Positions 18,840-27,030 of a stretch of DNA of 64,000 bases are shown piece after piece. The position numbers and the translations under genes were made by a program. The first letter of the stretch is position 1. The number at the start of each line of letters is the position of its first letter. Under the pieces are notes generated by a model. That model had not been told where the DNA came from and did not search any database. It saw only the letters and a program-made list of their open reading frames with translations. This DNA is from CALMBW01 sp963779645 (GTDB taxonomy: Bacteria; Actinomycetota; CADDZG01; WHSQ01): contig CAVZYX010000015.1 in the NCBI GenBank assembly GCA_963779645.1, positions 372,001 through 436,000 of the forward strand, given 5' to 3'.

Positions 18840-19214
18840 AGACGACGAAGCACTAAAGAGGAGTCGGGTTGCCGGGTGAAGAAATCATGGGGGCCGAGCA
18901 GGTCCGGGCCCAGTTCCACAGGACTCCCGGTGAGACGCGGGGTCCAGTGTGGGAGCCAGGAGCCGCGCTAGGCGGACGAAAGTGGGGATGGCGACCCCTG
19001 ACTCCCAAGCTGGATCACGCGGCTCTGTACTTCTTTCCTGGTCCTTTCCTCGATCCATCATACGAGGCGTCGGCACCTAACAAGAAGGGCTTGAACTGCC
19101 ATTCGGTCGCCGAGCCGAAGGGCAGATTCCATCACTTTGTGACAGGTGTCCGCTAGCGGAGTCCGGCGGCTTGCATCAAGGCCGAGGTCGAGGGCCGTGG
19201 GATGCTTAGGAAGA
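18840..19214. other. Non-coding stretch between tig and tRNA-Pro
   Basis: About 370 bp without a supported gene; the open frames there have no recognisable domains. It has self-complementary segments: GGGAGCCAGG (near 18952) can pair with CCTGACTCCC (near 19004-19013) with one G-U, enclosing a GC-rich hairpin. A further CCGGG/CCCGG pair flanks about 17 nt near 18905-18932. It could hold a structured RNA or only leader and promoter DNA. It does not match tmRNA, RNase P or SRP RNA signatures that I could recognise. Confidence 0.3.
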
Positions 19215-19289
19215 CGGGGCGTAGCGCAGCTTGGTTAGCGCGCGTGCTTTGGGAGCACGAGGCCGCCGGTTCGAATCCGGCCGCCCCGA
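19215..19289 (+). tRNA. tRNA-Pro (anticodon UGG)
   Basis: The acceptor stem pairs CGGGGCG with CGCCCCG. The anticodon stem CGTGC/GCACG encloses loop TTTGGGA (anticodon TGG). The T arm is GCCGG TTCGAAT CCGGC. No CCA is encoded. It is the first of two tandem tRNA genes. Confidence 0.95.
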
Positions 19290-19312
19290 CGGTTTAGAAT
19301 GTGCGTCAGTTT

Positions 19313-19383
19313 GCGGGAGTAGCTTAGTGGTAGAGCATCGACCCTTCCAAGGTCGTTGTAGGGGTTCGAGCCCCTCACCCGCT
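19313..19383 (+). tRNA. tRNA-Gly (anticodon UCC)
   Basis: The anticodon stem CGACC/GGTCG encloses loop CTTCCAA (anticodon TCC). The T arm is AGGGG TTCGAGC CCCT. The acceptor strands GCGGGAG and CACCCGC leave an A-A mismatch at pair 6-67. It lies 23 bp after tRNA-Pro. The 3' end overlaps, on the other strand, the end of the decayed HNH gene. Confidence 0.93.
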
Positions 19384-19846
19384 CTTAGAAAAGCGTTCTT
19401 TGCCGTGGTCTTCCGTAAGCGGATAGCGAATCGATCGTAGGCGCCTTCCTGTACGCCGTTTGTGGCAGTTGACGCAAACGACTTCGCACTTCTCTAATCT
19501 CTGTCGAGCACTGCGATCCAGCTCTAGTCGGTGAATTCAGCCCCAATAGTGAAGGCCTTATCGACGAGGTGATCAAACTCAAGAACGATCGGATCCTTTC
19601 TCCACAATCGACGCAAGGATGCTTCGCTAGATGAACTCGATCAGCCACCGCAGACTTGCTGCCCGTGCGTCGCTACGTCGCTCGGTGCGATTTCTCCTAT
19701 ACCTCGCCCTGATTCTTCACGTAGTGCTGTCGCTGATAATGCCTTCGGCATGACCGGCAAAGGACATCGCGTCGTCGCTAGCTCTTTGCCAAGCAAAGTC
19801 GTCCATGCTCTTCAGGCATTCGCACAATCTTGCAACGCTTAGACAT
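19375..19846 (-). pseudogene. Heavily frameshifted HNH endonuclease-like gene (copy 1)
   Basis: No single frame is open, but pieces in changing frames line up in order with copy 2 just upstream. They are an ATG at 19846 (MSKRCK), CECLKSMDDFAWQRA, then CRSCRRHYQRQHYVKNQGEV, then AASLRWLIEFI, HPCVDCGE, and last KCEVVCVNCHKRRTGRR ending in SKSG-stop inside tRNA-Gly. This is an N-terminal Cys-pair zinc motif plus an HNH nuclease domain broken by at least four frame changes. It is a clear tandem relic of the neighbouring gene. Confidence 0.7.
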
Positions 19847-19868
19847 CTCCGAGGGTTCCTCCGGTAAC

Positions 19869-20301
19869 TCAGCGAATAGTGACTCGTCGGAAGCCAAACT
19901 GCTGAGCGGTTCGTCTTCGATGGCAGTTTCCGCACACGACCTCGCATTTGGCTATCTCTCTCACAACTGCATCCCAGGTTCGGACGGACCCCGTCGGCAA
20001 CCTCGAAATGCTTCCCTCGAACGTGGTCGAACTCCAAGACCAACGGGTCGGTTTCGCCGCAGTCGACGCAGGGGTGGTCCTCGAGGTACTGGACTATCCA
20101 TTCGATGCGTTTTGGGATCTCCCGATCGTTATGGGCTTTGGCTTGCTTGATGTAGCGCTTCTTGTTCTTGGCGTAGTGCTCTTTCTTGTAGGCAGCGCGG
20201 CAGGGGCGACAGTAGCTATCGCGTTGATTCTTGTTCTTTCGCCGCCAAGCGAAATCGGCTTCGGGCTTCGATTCGCCACAGCGGCTGCATCGCTTCAGCA
20301 T
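19869..20301 (-). pseudogene. HNH endonuclease-like gene with N-terminal zinc finger (copy 2, frameshifted)
   Basis: Starts MLKRCSRCGESKPEADFAWR, a CxxC zinc-finger-like motif paired with YCRPCR. It continues through a basic helix to HPCVDCGETDPLVLEFDH, the first half of the HNH/His-Me fold. At 19982-19989 the sequence GTCC is present twice in tandem (minus strand). Removing one copy restores the frame to TWDAVVREIAKCEVVCGNCH and then RRRTAQQFGF, ending at 19869. Without repair the frame runs on to 19717 and loses the second CxxC/HNH half. This small stand-alone HNH family is common in Actinobacteria. Function unknown, probably a nuclease. Confidence 0.7.
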
Positions 20302-20342
20302 CTAAAGACTGTAAGAATGAGGTGAGACAGAAAGGGGCTCTC

Positions 20343-21698
20343 TTGTCGGTGCGCGATGTGGTTGCGAAGAACCGGGATCTTTATGTTGGGTGGCTTGTTG
20401 AGGCTTGCAGGATCCCGACGGTTGCCGACGAGCCTGAGGCTCTTGCTGAGATGGCGGCGTGGCTCGAGGCGAAGTTCATCGAGCTTGGGGCGACCACCGA
20501 GCGACTTACTTACGAAGGTGCGCCGGATGCGATCTTGGCGCGGCTCGGGAGTGGCGACCGCACGATACTTATCTACGACCACTACGACGTCCAGCCCGTC
20601 GACCCGATCGAGTTGTGGGAATCGAAACCGTTCGAGCCGGAGATCCGAGGCCCCAAGCTGTTCGCAAGGGGATGCGCGGACAACAAAGGCGACCTGATCG
20701 CGCGTCTCGCCGGATTGCATGCTCATCTCGAGGTTCACGGATCGTTGCCGTGCAGCATCAAGTTCCTTGTTGAGGGCGAGGAAGAGACTGGATCGAAGTC
20801 TTTCGATGAGATGTCCAAGCGTTATGCAGACCAGATAGCGGCCGAGGGTTGTATCTGGGAAGGGCATGGGATCGATCACGCCGGTCGACCCGAGTTCGTC
20901 TTCGGTGCCAAAGGGCTGGCTTACGTCGAGCTGAATCACCGGGGACTCTCCGACGATCAGCATTCCTCACTTGCAGTGGTTGCCCCGAGCCCGGTGTGGC
21001 ACATGATCGAAGCTCTTTCATCCTTGCGCGCACCGGACGGCACCGTCACGATCGACGGGTTCTACGACGACGTTGCCCTGCCAGATGACAAGGACATCGA
21101 GATCCTCAAGTCATTCCCGTTCGAGGAAGAGGAAGAACGCAAGCGTCTCGGCGCAAAGGAGTTCGTTGGTGGAGTCACTGGTCTCGAACTCCTGAAGAAG
21201 TACTTCTTCGAACCGACGTGCAACATCGCCGGCATCGTGTCCGGTTTCACGGTGCCCGGCGCCTCCAAGACGGTGTTACCCAAGGAGATCATGGCGAAGC
21301 TCGACATGCGACTCGTTCCGAACCAGGATCCCGATGACATCGTGGCGAAACTACGAGCGCACCTCGACAAGCGAGGATTCGAAGACATCGAGATCAAAGG
21401 TTTCTCGATGGAGCATCCGGTTCGCTCGGCCCCCGACTCGCTCGTCGCGAGAGCGACGGTCGATGCAGCAGCCGATGTGTTCGACCAGCCCCCCGCGAAA
21501 GCTCCGATGATGATCGGCACCGGGCCGATGTGGCCGATCGCAGGAAGACTCGGCATCCCAACCGTGTCCCCCGCCGGCGTATGCCGTCCGGACTCGAACA
21601 TCCACGCACCCAACGAGAACGTCCGGCTCGACGACTTCTTGAACATCGTCGAATTCACTTCCGCTTATCTGACGAGGTTCGCCGAACTCGATGCCTGA
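20343..21698 (+). CDS. M20 family metallopeptidase (dipeptidase-like)
   Basis: About 451 residues from TTG 20343, preceded by AAAGGGG; GTG 20322 is an alternative 7 codons upstream. Metal and catalytic motifs of the M20/ArgE/DapE family are present: IYDHYDVQPVDP (usually GHYDVQPV), ARGCADNKGD and VEGEEETGS. A late His lies in SPAGVCRPDSNIHAPNE. The layout fits cytoplasmic di- or tripeptidases or amidohydrolases of the CNDP type with a dimerisation domain in the middle. Its stop overlaps the start of the GNAT gene by 8 nt, so they are co-transcribed. Confidence 0.88.
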   Translation: MSVRDVVAKNRDLYVGWLVEACRIPTVADEPEALAEMAAWLEAKFIELGATTERLTYEGAPDAILARLGSGDRTILIYDHYDVQPVDPIELWESKPFEPEIRGPKLFARGCADNKGDLIARLAGLHAHLEVHGSLPCSIKFLVEGEEETGSKSFDEMSKRYADQIAAEGCIWEGHGIDHAGRPEFVFGAKGLAYVELNHRGLSDDQHSSLAVVAPSPVWHMIEALSSLRAPDGTVTIDGFYDDVALPDDKDIEILKSFPFEEEEERKRLGAKEFVGGVTGLELLKKYFFEPTCNIAGIVSGFTVPGASKTVLPKEIMAKLDMRLVPNQDPDDIVAKLRAHLDKRGFEDIEIKGFSMEHPVRSAPDSLVARATVDAAADVFDQPPAKAPMMIGTGPMWPIAGRLGIPTVSPAGVCRPDSNIHAPNENVRLDDFLNIVEFTSAYLTRFAELDA

Positions 21699-22233
21699 GT
21701 TTCGAGTCGAGCTTGTCCCCTCGGATCTCCGCAAAGATCTTGAGAAGGCCGGGGCTTTCCACGAGGTGCTGGTCAACATCTGGACCGACGTTTCCAACGC
21801 AGGCGGCGCGGTCGGGTTCGTCCCTCCAGTTACGAGCACCGATGTGCTCCCCGTCGCGCTCGAGGCCTTCACCAAAGCCATGGGTGAGTGGTCGCACCTC
21901 TTGATCGCGTATCTCGACGACGAGCCAATCGGACTCACGTTCCTGGAGCAGCGCCCCGGTCCCCTGTTCCGTCACTGGGCAACGATCAAGCGACTCCAGA
22001 TCCATCCGAGCCACCAAGGCAAGGGCTACGGCACGTGCTTCCTCGAGGAGATCGAGAGGATCGGAAAGAACGACCTCGGCTTCGAGCAGGTACACCTAAC
22101 CGCCCGGGGAGGAACCGGAACCGAGACCTTCTACGAGAGACAGGGGTACGTGATCGTCGCTCGGATCCCCGGTGTGATCCGCGTAGCAGAGGACGACGAC
22201 CGCGAAGAGATCTATCTGATCAAGACCCTCTGA
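21691..22233 (+). CDS. GNAT family N-acetyltransferase
   Basis: 180 residues. The acetyl-CoA-binding motif A is LQIHPSHQGKGYGTCFLEEI (R/Q-x-x-G-x-G/A type), followed by a motif-B-like TFYERQGYVIVARI. The first 60 residues are not typical. ATG 21691 overlaps the M20 stop. The acceptor substrate cannot be told from sequence. Coupling with a peptidase gene suggests amino acid or peptide metabolism (inference). Confidence 0.82.
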   Translation: MPEFRVELVPSDLRKDLEKAGAFHEVLVNIWTDVSNAGGAVGFVPPVTSTDVLPVALEAFTKAMGEWSHLLIAYLDDEPIGLTFLEQRPGPLFRHWATIKRLQIHPSHQGKGYGTCFLEEIERIGKNDLGFEQVHLTARGGTGTETFYERQGYVIVARIPGVIRVAEDDDREEIYLIKTL

Positions 22234-22337
22234 TCGTTTCGTGGCGAAAGAGAACTGCACCAGCTGCTCAACCATCCGGGAACACGCGGCTGGTCTCGTC
22301 TACAGTTAGTCGTTCATCTCTCAGGAAGGGGTCGATC

Positions 22338-22637
22338 GTGTTTCGGAAGAGCCTTGGTGTGGCGGTCTTGCTAGCGTGCGTCCTTGTGTTCGTCGGTTGC
22401 TCAAAATCCGTCGACGTTGCGGACTTTGAGCTCGAGGGAGACCTGACAGCGGTCGTCGAGTCCGAGACTCTCCAGACCGTCACGGATATCAGCTGTCCCG
22501 AGACGATCGAAGATCCCGAGGCGGGTACGACCTTCCAATGTGACGTCGATCTTGAGGACGGCACGACCGTCACCGTCAACCTCGAACTAGAAGAGAGTGA
22601 CGGGAAGTTCAGCGCCACCTATCAAGGCATCGAGTAA
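22338..22637 (+). CDS. DUF4333-type lipoprotein
   Basis: 99 residues from GTG 22338 with ribosome site AGGAAGGGG. A lipoprotein signal peptide ends in lipobox VFVGC. The mature part holds the two Cys of DUF4333 (SCPETIEDPEAGTTFQCDV), a small domain frequent in actinobacterial lipoproteins. It is secreted and lipid-anchored. Function unknown. A TACAGT (22301-22306) is a possible -10. The open frame extends far upstream but overlaps GNAT and lacks any signal there. Confidence 0.75.
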   Translation: MFRKSLGVAVLLACVLVFVGCSKSVDVADFELEGDLTAVVESETLQTVTDISCPETIEDPEAGTTFQCDVDLEDGTTVTVNLELEESDGKFSATYQGIE

Positions 22638-22719
22638 GGACTAGAGCCCAGCAACGACCAGGAGGATAGACCCCAGGGTCTGGCGAATCCTGCCTCTAGA
22701 CGACACACGGAGGTAGGAC

Positions 22720-23241
22720 ATGAAACGCCTGATCATGCTTGCGCTCGTTACCGCTCTTCTGGCTCCCCTTTATCCCGCGAATGCGGGTGGCAGGGTCGCC
22801 CCTCAGAGCGAAGAAGGAGCTGTGCTGCTCGCTGGACCCGGGCCTAACGGAGAGACAACCGGTGGCTGCTGGACCGGCTGGGCTCGGCGTTTCTGGATCG
22901 TATCTGGAGGCGCAAGCGCGGGCCCGTTCGGCAGCATCTTCGAGATCGACAAGGCAACGTGGAACGGCAAGTTCAAGCTGGAAGTCACAAGCGGAGTTGC
23001 GGGCACCGAGGACCTCGACATCACCTTCTACGCCGACCCGGGTCACGTCGACCCGACGGATCCCGCCATGCAGGCTGGCATCGTCGAGGCTGGCGCTTAC
23101 CTGACGCGCGCGGCCGGTGGAGAAGAAGGAACGGTGCCGCAAACTGCGACCCTTGCGCTCGTGTGCCTAGGCATCGGAACCGGAGCCAACGCCGAATGGA
23201 CCTACGAAGCGACTCCTCCCGCCAAAAAGAAGAAGAGGTAA
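22720..23241 (+). CDS. Secreted protein of unknown function
   Basis: 173 residues. It begins with a typical Sec signal peptide (MKRLIMLALVTALLAPLYPANAG). The mature part is probably a beta-rich domain with hydrophobic alternation (GKFKLEVTSGVAGTEDLDIT), ending in a Lys-rich tail. GGAGGTAGG precedes ATG 22720. I recognise no family. It may bind or coat surfaces, but this is not supported by any motif. Confidence 0.65.
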   Translation: MKRLIMLALVTALLAPLYPANAGGRVAPQSEEGAVLLAGPGPNGETTGGCWTGWARRFWIVSGGASAGPFGSIFEIDKATWNGKFKLEVTSGVAGTEDLDITFYADPGHVDPTDPAMQAGIVEAGAYLTRAAGGEEGTVPQTATLALVCLGIGTGANAEWTYEATPPAKKKKR

Positions 23242-23268
23242 CACCAACTCCAGCGATACTCGTTGCAG

Positions 23269-23655
23269 ATGGAGTGGCTGAGATGGGTCGTTGTCGTGCT
23301 GGCGTTTCTCGACGCCGGTTACATGGTCGTGGATGGCACCCGCGCACTAACGACCGGTGACTACTTCACACCGAGCTCAGGCGAACACGCCGGTCAGCTG
23401 GGACCGTGGGCGAAGGTAGTGAAGGCGATCGGGGTCGAGCCTCGTTCGATCGGCATGAAGGCCTTCTTCGTTGCTTATGGACTTGTCTGGATCGCGGTCA
23501 CCGTTGCCTTCGCACTCGAGCAGCCCTGGAGTTGGCTGATGATGCTGGCTCTTGCGATCGGCTCGCTCTGGTATCTCGTTGTGGGATCCGTTCTGAGCAT
23601 CCTTGTTGCAGTATTGCTGTTCATCCCCGCCGTGAGGGATATCTACAGCTCCTAG
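23269..23655 (+). CDS. Small integral membrane protein
   Basis: About 128 residues with three hydrophobic segments (LRWVVVVLAFLDAGYMVV, AFFVAYGLVWIAVTVAFAL, LMMLALAIGSLWYLVVGSV). Met 23263 or 23269 can start it. No family recognised; some resemblance to DoxX-like small membrane proteins in size only. Lies directly after the secreted protein on the same strand. Confidence 0.65.
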   Translation: MEWLRWVVVVLAFLDAGYMVVDGTRALTTGDYFTPSSGEHAGQLGPWAKVVKAIGVEPRSIGMKAFFVAYGLVWIAVTVAFALEQPWSWLMMLALAIGSLWYLVVGSVLSILVAVLLFIPAVRDIYSS

Positions 23656-23676
23656 AGGGGAACTCGGGTCGCTGCC

Positions 23677-24108
23677 TCAGTCAAGGCAGAACTCGTTGCC
23701 TTCGACGTCCTGCATCACGATGCACGACTCGTTCTGGTCGTCGGCAGTCAGTAGTCGCACACGAACCGCACCGAGCGCGAGGAGTCGTGTGCATTCGGCT
23801 TCTAGTGCAGCCAGCCGCTCTTCACCTACGAGCCCAGTGCCGACACGCACGTCGAGATGCACCCGGTTCTTGACGACCTTGCCTTCTGGAACGCGCTGGA
23901 AGAACAGTCGCGGACCTACACCTCCGGGATCAACACACGCGAACGCTGAACCCTGAACCTCAGGGGGCAGCGCGCGATCGAAATCGTCCCAGCTCGCAAA
24001 CCCCTCCGGCGGCGGCGGTACGACGTACCCCAGCACCTCGCACCAGAAACGAGCGACGCGCTCAGGTTCTGCGCAGTCAAATGTGACTTGGATCTGTTTG
24101 ACAGGCAT
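23677..24108 (-). CDS. VOC (glyoxalase-like) family protein
   Basis: About 143 residues from ATG 24108 (MPVKQIQVTFDCAEPERVAR). A longer frame upstream has no family match. The beta-alpha-beta-beta-beta repeat of the glyoxalase/bleomycin-resistance fold is visible. The second half contains NRVHLDVRV and VMQDVEGNEFCLD, giving His and Glu metal-ligand positions. This subfamily is widespread in Actinobacteria with no assigned substrate. It lies just upstream of, and divergent from, the tRNA-Arg gene at the island boundary. Confidence 0.82.
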   Translation of the reverse strand: MPVKQIQVTFDCAEPERVARFWCEVLGYVVPPPPEGFASWDDFDRALPPEVQGSAFACVDPGGVGPRLFFQRVPEGKVVKNRVHLDVRVGTGLVGEERLAALEAECTRLLALGAVRVRLLTADDQNESCIVMQDVEGNEFCLD

Positions 24109-24184
24109 CGGTCCACCATAGCGGGCGACCCGGCTCACGTAGAAGCTGCCCTCGCGGCGTTTGACCTGCGACAATGGACGCTTG

Positions 24185-24258
<74 letters not shown>

Positions 24259-24314
24259 CTAGATAGGGGCAGGTCGGCGCCTGTTTACGGCTCGATCGAT
24301 GTCGTGAACGCGGA

Positions 24315-24343
24315 CTGCGGCGCGCCCCACAGAAACCCCACGC
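24315..24343 (+). repeat. Imperfect 29-bp direct repeat, left copy
   Basis: Contains CCCCACAGAAACCCCACGC preceded by CTGCGG. It matches 40567-40595 at 25 of 29 positions, in the same orientation. It lies 54 bp inside the left tRNA repeat. Possible recombinase arm-type binding site. Confidence 0.5.
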
Positions 24344-24531
24344 GGGCAACGACGGTCGAGATCGCCGCCACCGGCTGATACTCGGATTCCTGATCCGAAA
24401 GTCGAAACCTTCCAGCGCGGCGACGCCACAGGCCCAAACCGTCTGAAAGAAAAACCTGCGATCTGGATCGAGCCAACGGTCGAGTCGGGCTCTAGCCTTG
24501 CGCCTTGGACATCGTGAGGCCTTAGGCCGCC

Positions 24532-25410
24532 TCAGCCGCGGTCGCGGAGTAGCACGGCGATCGCGCTGAGATCTCGATCCCCGAGGCCAGCCTCCAGCGC
24601 CCGCTGAACCACCGTTCGGTTCGCCTGCCCCTGGTCCATCCGGGTCCCGACCGACGCGGCCAGCTCGAGGATCAGGTCAAGGTCCTTGTCGACAAGGTCG
24701 AGGCTGAACGCCACCGTAGCCTCGTCCGGGTGCACGAACGAATCTTGCTTGTACAAGACGAAGGGGGCAGCGACCGCGCTGTTCGCGAAGACCTCGTACG
24801 CCGCGCCTCGGTCCACTCCCGACTTCTCGGCCAGCACCAGTGCCTCCGACAGCGCGACGTCCAACGCGTGCACGATCGCGTTCACCGCCAGCTTCATCGT
24901 GGCTCCGGTGCCGAGGTCACCTACGTGCAGCAGTTTCGCCGAGAGCGCCTCGAGCACCGGCCGGGCCCGGTCCACCGTCTCCGCGTCGCCGCCGACCATG
25001 ATCGTCAGCTTCCCGGTCTCGGCGAACGAAACGCTGCCGGAAACCGGAGCATCCAACAGCGCTGCCCCCCGGTCCTCGATCGGGGCCCGAAAGCCGAGGA
25101 CGGTGCGTGGTGCGATGGTGCTCATCTCCACGACGACGGTGCCGGGGTCGAGATTCTCGGCGACCCCTTCCGGTCCTACGAATACCTCCTCGACCGCCAC
25201 ATCGTCGGCCAGGCTCGAAAGAATGAACGAGGCGCCACGAGCAGCGTCGGCCACCGTCGCTGCCACCTCGGCCCCGGTCGCGTCTGCGACGGCTTGGGCC
25301 TTCGAGTTCGTCCGGTTCCAGACGACCACTTCGTGCCCTGCGCGACGGAGGGAGGCGACCATCGCAGCACCCATCCGCCCGGTGCCCAGGAAGGCGGTCC
25401 GACCGCTCAC
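24532..25410 (-). CDS. 3-hydroxyisobutyrate dehydrogenase-like NAD(P)-dependent enzyme
   Basis: 292 residues of the beta-hydroxyacid dehydrogenase family. Dinucleotide motif AFLGTGRMGAAMVASL at the N-terminus. Substrate-binding DAPVSGSVSFAETGKL near 120-135. The catalytic Lys sits in GATMKLAVNAIVHA. Such enzymes oxidise 3-hydroxy acids to semialdehydes or reduce tartronate semialdehyde and succinic semialdehyde. Last gene of the M24-E1-cupin operon, overlapping the SDR stop as ATGA. It may act on a hydroxyacid intermediate whose aldehyde is then used by the island's aldehyde dehydrogenase (inference). Confidence 0.87.
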   Translation of the reverse strand: MSGRTAFLGTGRMGAAMVASLRRAGHEVVVWNRTNSKAQAVADATGAEVAATVADAARGASFILSSLADDVAVEEVFVGPEGVAENLDPGTVVVEMSTIAPRTVLGFRAPIEDRGAALLDAPVSGSVSFAETGKLTIMVGGDAETVDRARPVLEALSAKLLHVGDLGTGATMKLAVNAIVHALDVALSEALVLAEKSGVDRGAAYEVFANSAVAAPFVLYKQDSFVHPDEATVAFSLDLVDKDLDLILELAASVGTRMDQGQANRTVVQRALEAGLGDRDLSAIAVLLRDRG

Positions 25411-26114
25411 GTCAGCGACCAGCCCCCATCCACCGGAAGGTTCACGCCGTTCATCCCCGGGTTCTCCAGTAGGAACACAACCGCGTCAACGATGTCCTGC
25501 GTACGCATCGACCGACCTGTCGGCGTTTTGGCGCGCACCGCCTCCAATACCTCCGGCGGCTTCTCGCTCCAGAAAGGAGTGTCGGCCACGATCCCCGGGT
25601 GGATCGCGTTCGTGCGCACCGGTGCCAGTTCGGATACGAGCGTGCGGACCATCCCCGTGACTCCGCCGTTGATCGTTGTCACGGTGGTGGACCCGGGGTA
25701 TGGCTTGTCCTTGGCCAGACCCCCGAACAACACGATCGCGCTCTCATCGTGCAAGCGCGAGGCGAGCGTGTGAACCACTTCCATATAACCGACAAGCTTG
25801 AGGGTCGTCAGCCGGATCGCCGCGTCGAGGTCGTAGTCGCTCACGGTGTTCTGGTCGCGGTCGATCGCTGCGATCACAAGGTGGTCGACGCGGCCGACGT
25901 CGGCCAACGCCGGCGCGATGCCCTTTGGCTCTGCCAGGTCCAGCGCCACCGACCCGACATCACTTCCGATCTCGCTCGCTACCGCCGCGGTGCGCGACTC
26001 GTCGCGCCCGGAGATCACCACCCGGTGACTTCTGTCTACATAGTGCTCGGCCACCGCGCGACCAAGTCCCGAAGTCGCGCCGATCACGACCGTGATCCCG
26101 TTCACTGTCACCAA
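25407..26114 (-). CDS. Short-chain dehydrogenase/reductase-fold protein lacking YxxxK
   Basis: 235 residues with the SDR cofactor motif VVIGATSGLGRAVAEHY and SGRDESR, and the C-terminal LAPVRTNAIHPGI region. At the place of the catalytic Ser, Tyr-x-x-x-Lys the sequence reads IVLFGGLAKDKPYPG and TTVTTINGGVTG, so Tyr and Lys are replaced by Thr and Asn. It may use another chemistry or be a non-catalytic partner. It lies 9 nt after the bicupin gene and overlaps the next gene by 4 nt. Fold confidence is high, enzymatic role low. Confidence 0.83.
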   Translation of the reverse strand: MVTVNGITVVIGATSGLGRAVAEHYVDRSHRVVISGRDESRTAAVASEIGSDVGSVALDLAEPKGIAPALADVGRVDHLVIAAIDRDQNTVSDYDLDAAIRLTTLKLVGYMEVVHTLASRLHDESAIVLFGGLAKDKPYPGSTTVTTINGGVTGMVRTLVSELAPVRTNAIHPGIVADTPFWSEKPPEVLEAVRAKTPTGRSMRTQDIVDAVVFLLENPGMNGVNLPVDGGWSLT

Positions 26115-26123
26115 GTCCTCCAG

Positions 26124-27014
26124 TCAGTCTTCGAGTGTCTTTTTCAGGTAATCCCAATCACGAGCGAAGCGATAAGAGTGCCGAGCCGAGGGTTGTGGGG
26201 CCGTCGTCTCCAGCCACCGGACCCGACCGGGGCCCGGGTTGACGAAAGAGTGGTGACACCCGACCCCACTCCACGCGGCGTCGCCGGGACGCAGACGGTA
26301 GGACGCGCCGTCGAACACGGCATCGACCTCGCCTTCGAGGATGAGATAGGTCTCCTCGAGGGGATGGTCGTGAGGACCCGCTACCCCGTGGGGCCCGTAC
26401 TGGACCATGAACATGGTCGAGAGGTGGGCGCCGAGATCGGTGTCCACCATCATCTTGACGGTGATGCCGCTATAAACGAGGAGCGCTGTGCGCATGCTTG
26501 CCGACAACGCCAGCATCTCCTGGCTCTGCTTGTCGGCCTCCATGTTGGCAGGCTCGATGTGGCCGAAGGACCGCGTCCGAGGATCGCGCGGGTCCACCGG
26601 AGTCGCCTCGTGCTCCGGGAACGGAGGGATCCAGTAGGTGTCCCCGTCGTGGGCTCGACGGGGAACCGGAGCCGCCATCGCCGCCCATCGAGCCACCGAG
26701 TCGCTCTCGTTGCGGATGCAGTGGGGGGCCCCCACTGGGATCATCCCGTAATCCCCCGGCCCCATGCGTACGGCGCCCTCGCTGGTCTGGAGAACGACCT
26801 CTCCCTCGATGACGAACAAAGATTCCTCATAGGAATGGACGTGATGCGAGATGGACCCGCCCGGATCCATCTCCCCCACTCCGAACCCCGTGTGGACGGC
26901 CCCGACCGTCTCGTCAACGATCGTCCACCGACGGAATCCCTTCACATGTCCTTCGAGCCAGGGTGGAACGACGTAGGAGGCGTCCTTCGCGGTAGCAACG
27001 ACGTGGGAGCTCAC
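26124..27014 (-). CDS. Bicupin (gentisate-dioxygenase-like fold) protein
   Basis: 296 residues with two cupin barrels. First: SISHHVHSYEESLFVIEGEV and YGMIPVGAPHCIRN. Second: VAGPHDHPLEETYLILEGEV and AWSGVGCHHSFVNPG. Both keep the HxH...E...H metal-ligand pattern, so both sites may bind metal. The layout resembles gentisate/salicylate dioxygenases, ureidoglycine aminohydrolase or quercetinases. No closer match can be given. Part of the minus-strand operon between E1 beta (16 nt) and SDR (9 nt). A ring- or amide-cleaving role is plausible. Confidence 0.8.
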   Translation of the reverse strand: MSSHVVATAKDASYVVPPWLEGHVKGFRRWTIVDETVGAVHTGFGVGEMDPGGSISHHVHSYEESLFVIEGEVVLQTSEGAVRMGPGDYGMIPVGAPHCIRNESDSVARWAAMAAPVPRRAHDGDTYWIPPFPEHEATPVDPRDPRTRSFGHIEPANMEADKQSQEMLALSASMRTALLVYSGITVKMMVDTDLGAHLSTMFMVQYGPHGVAGPHDHPLEETYLILEGEVDAVFDGASYRLRPGDAAWSGVGCHHSFVNPGPGRVRWLETTAPQPSARHSYRFARDWDYLKKTLED

Positions 27015-27030
27015 GTTTCACGGTCCTTTC

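Noticed and set aside
18869..19156. 95-codon plus-strand frame between tig and tRNA-Pro
   Set aside because: No ribosome site, no domain and contains the base-paired segments of a possible RNA.
24385..24411. TTCCTGATCCGAAAGTCG resembling the tRNA-Arg repeat core (about 15 of 18)
   Set aside because: Short and imperfect; could be an old attachment relic but does not exceed what I can support.
24261..24531. Possible integrase remnant beside tRNA-Arg
   Set aside because: No tyrosine-recombinase motif (R-H-R-Y boxes) readable in any frame.
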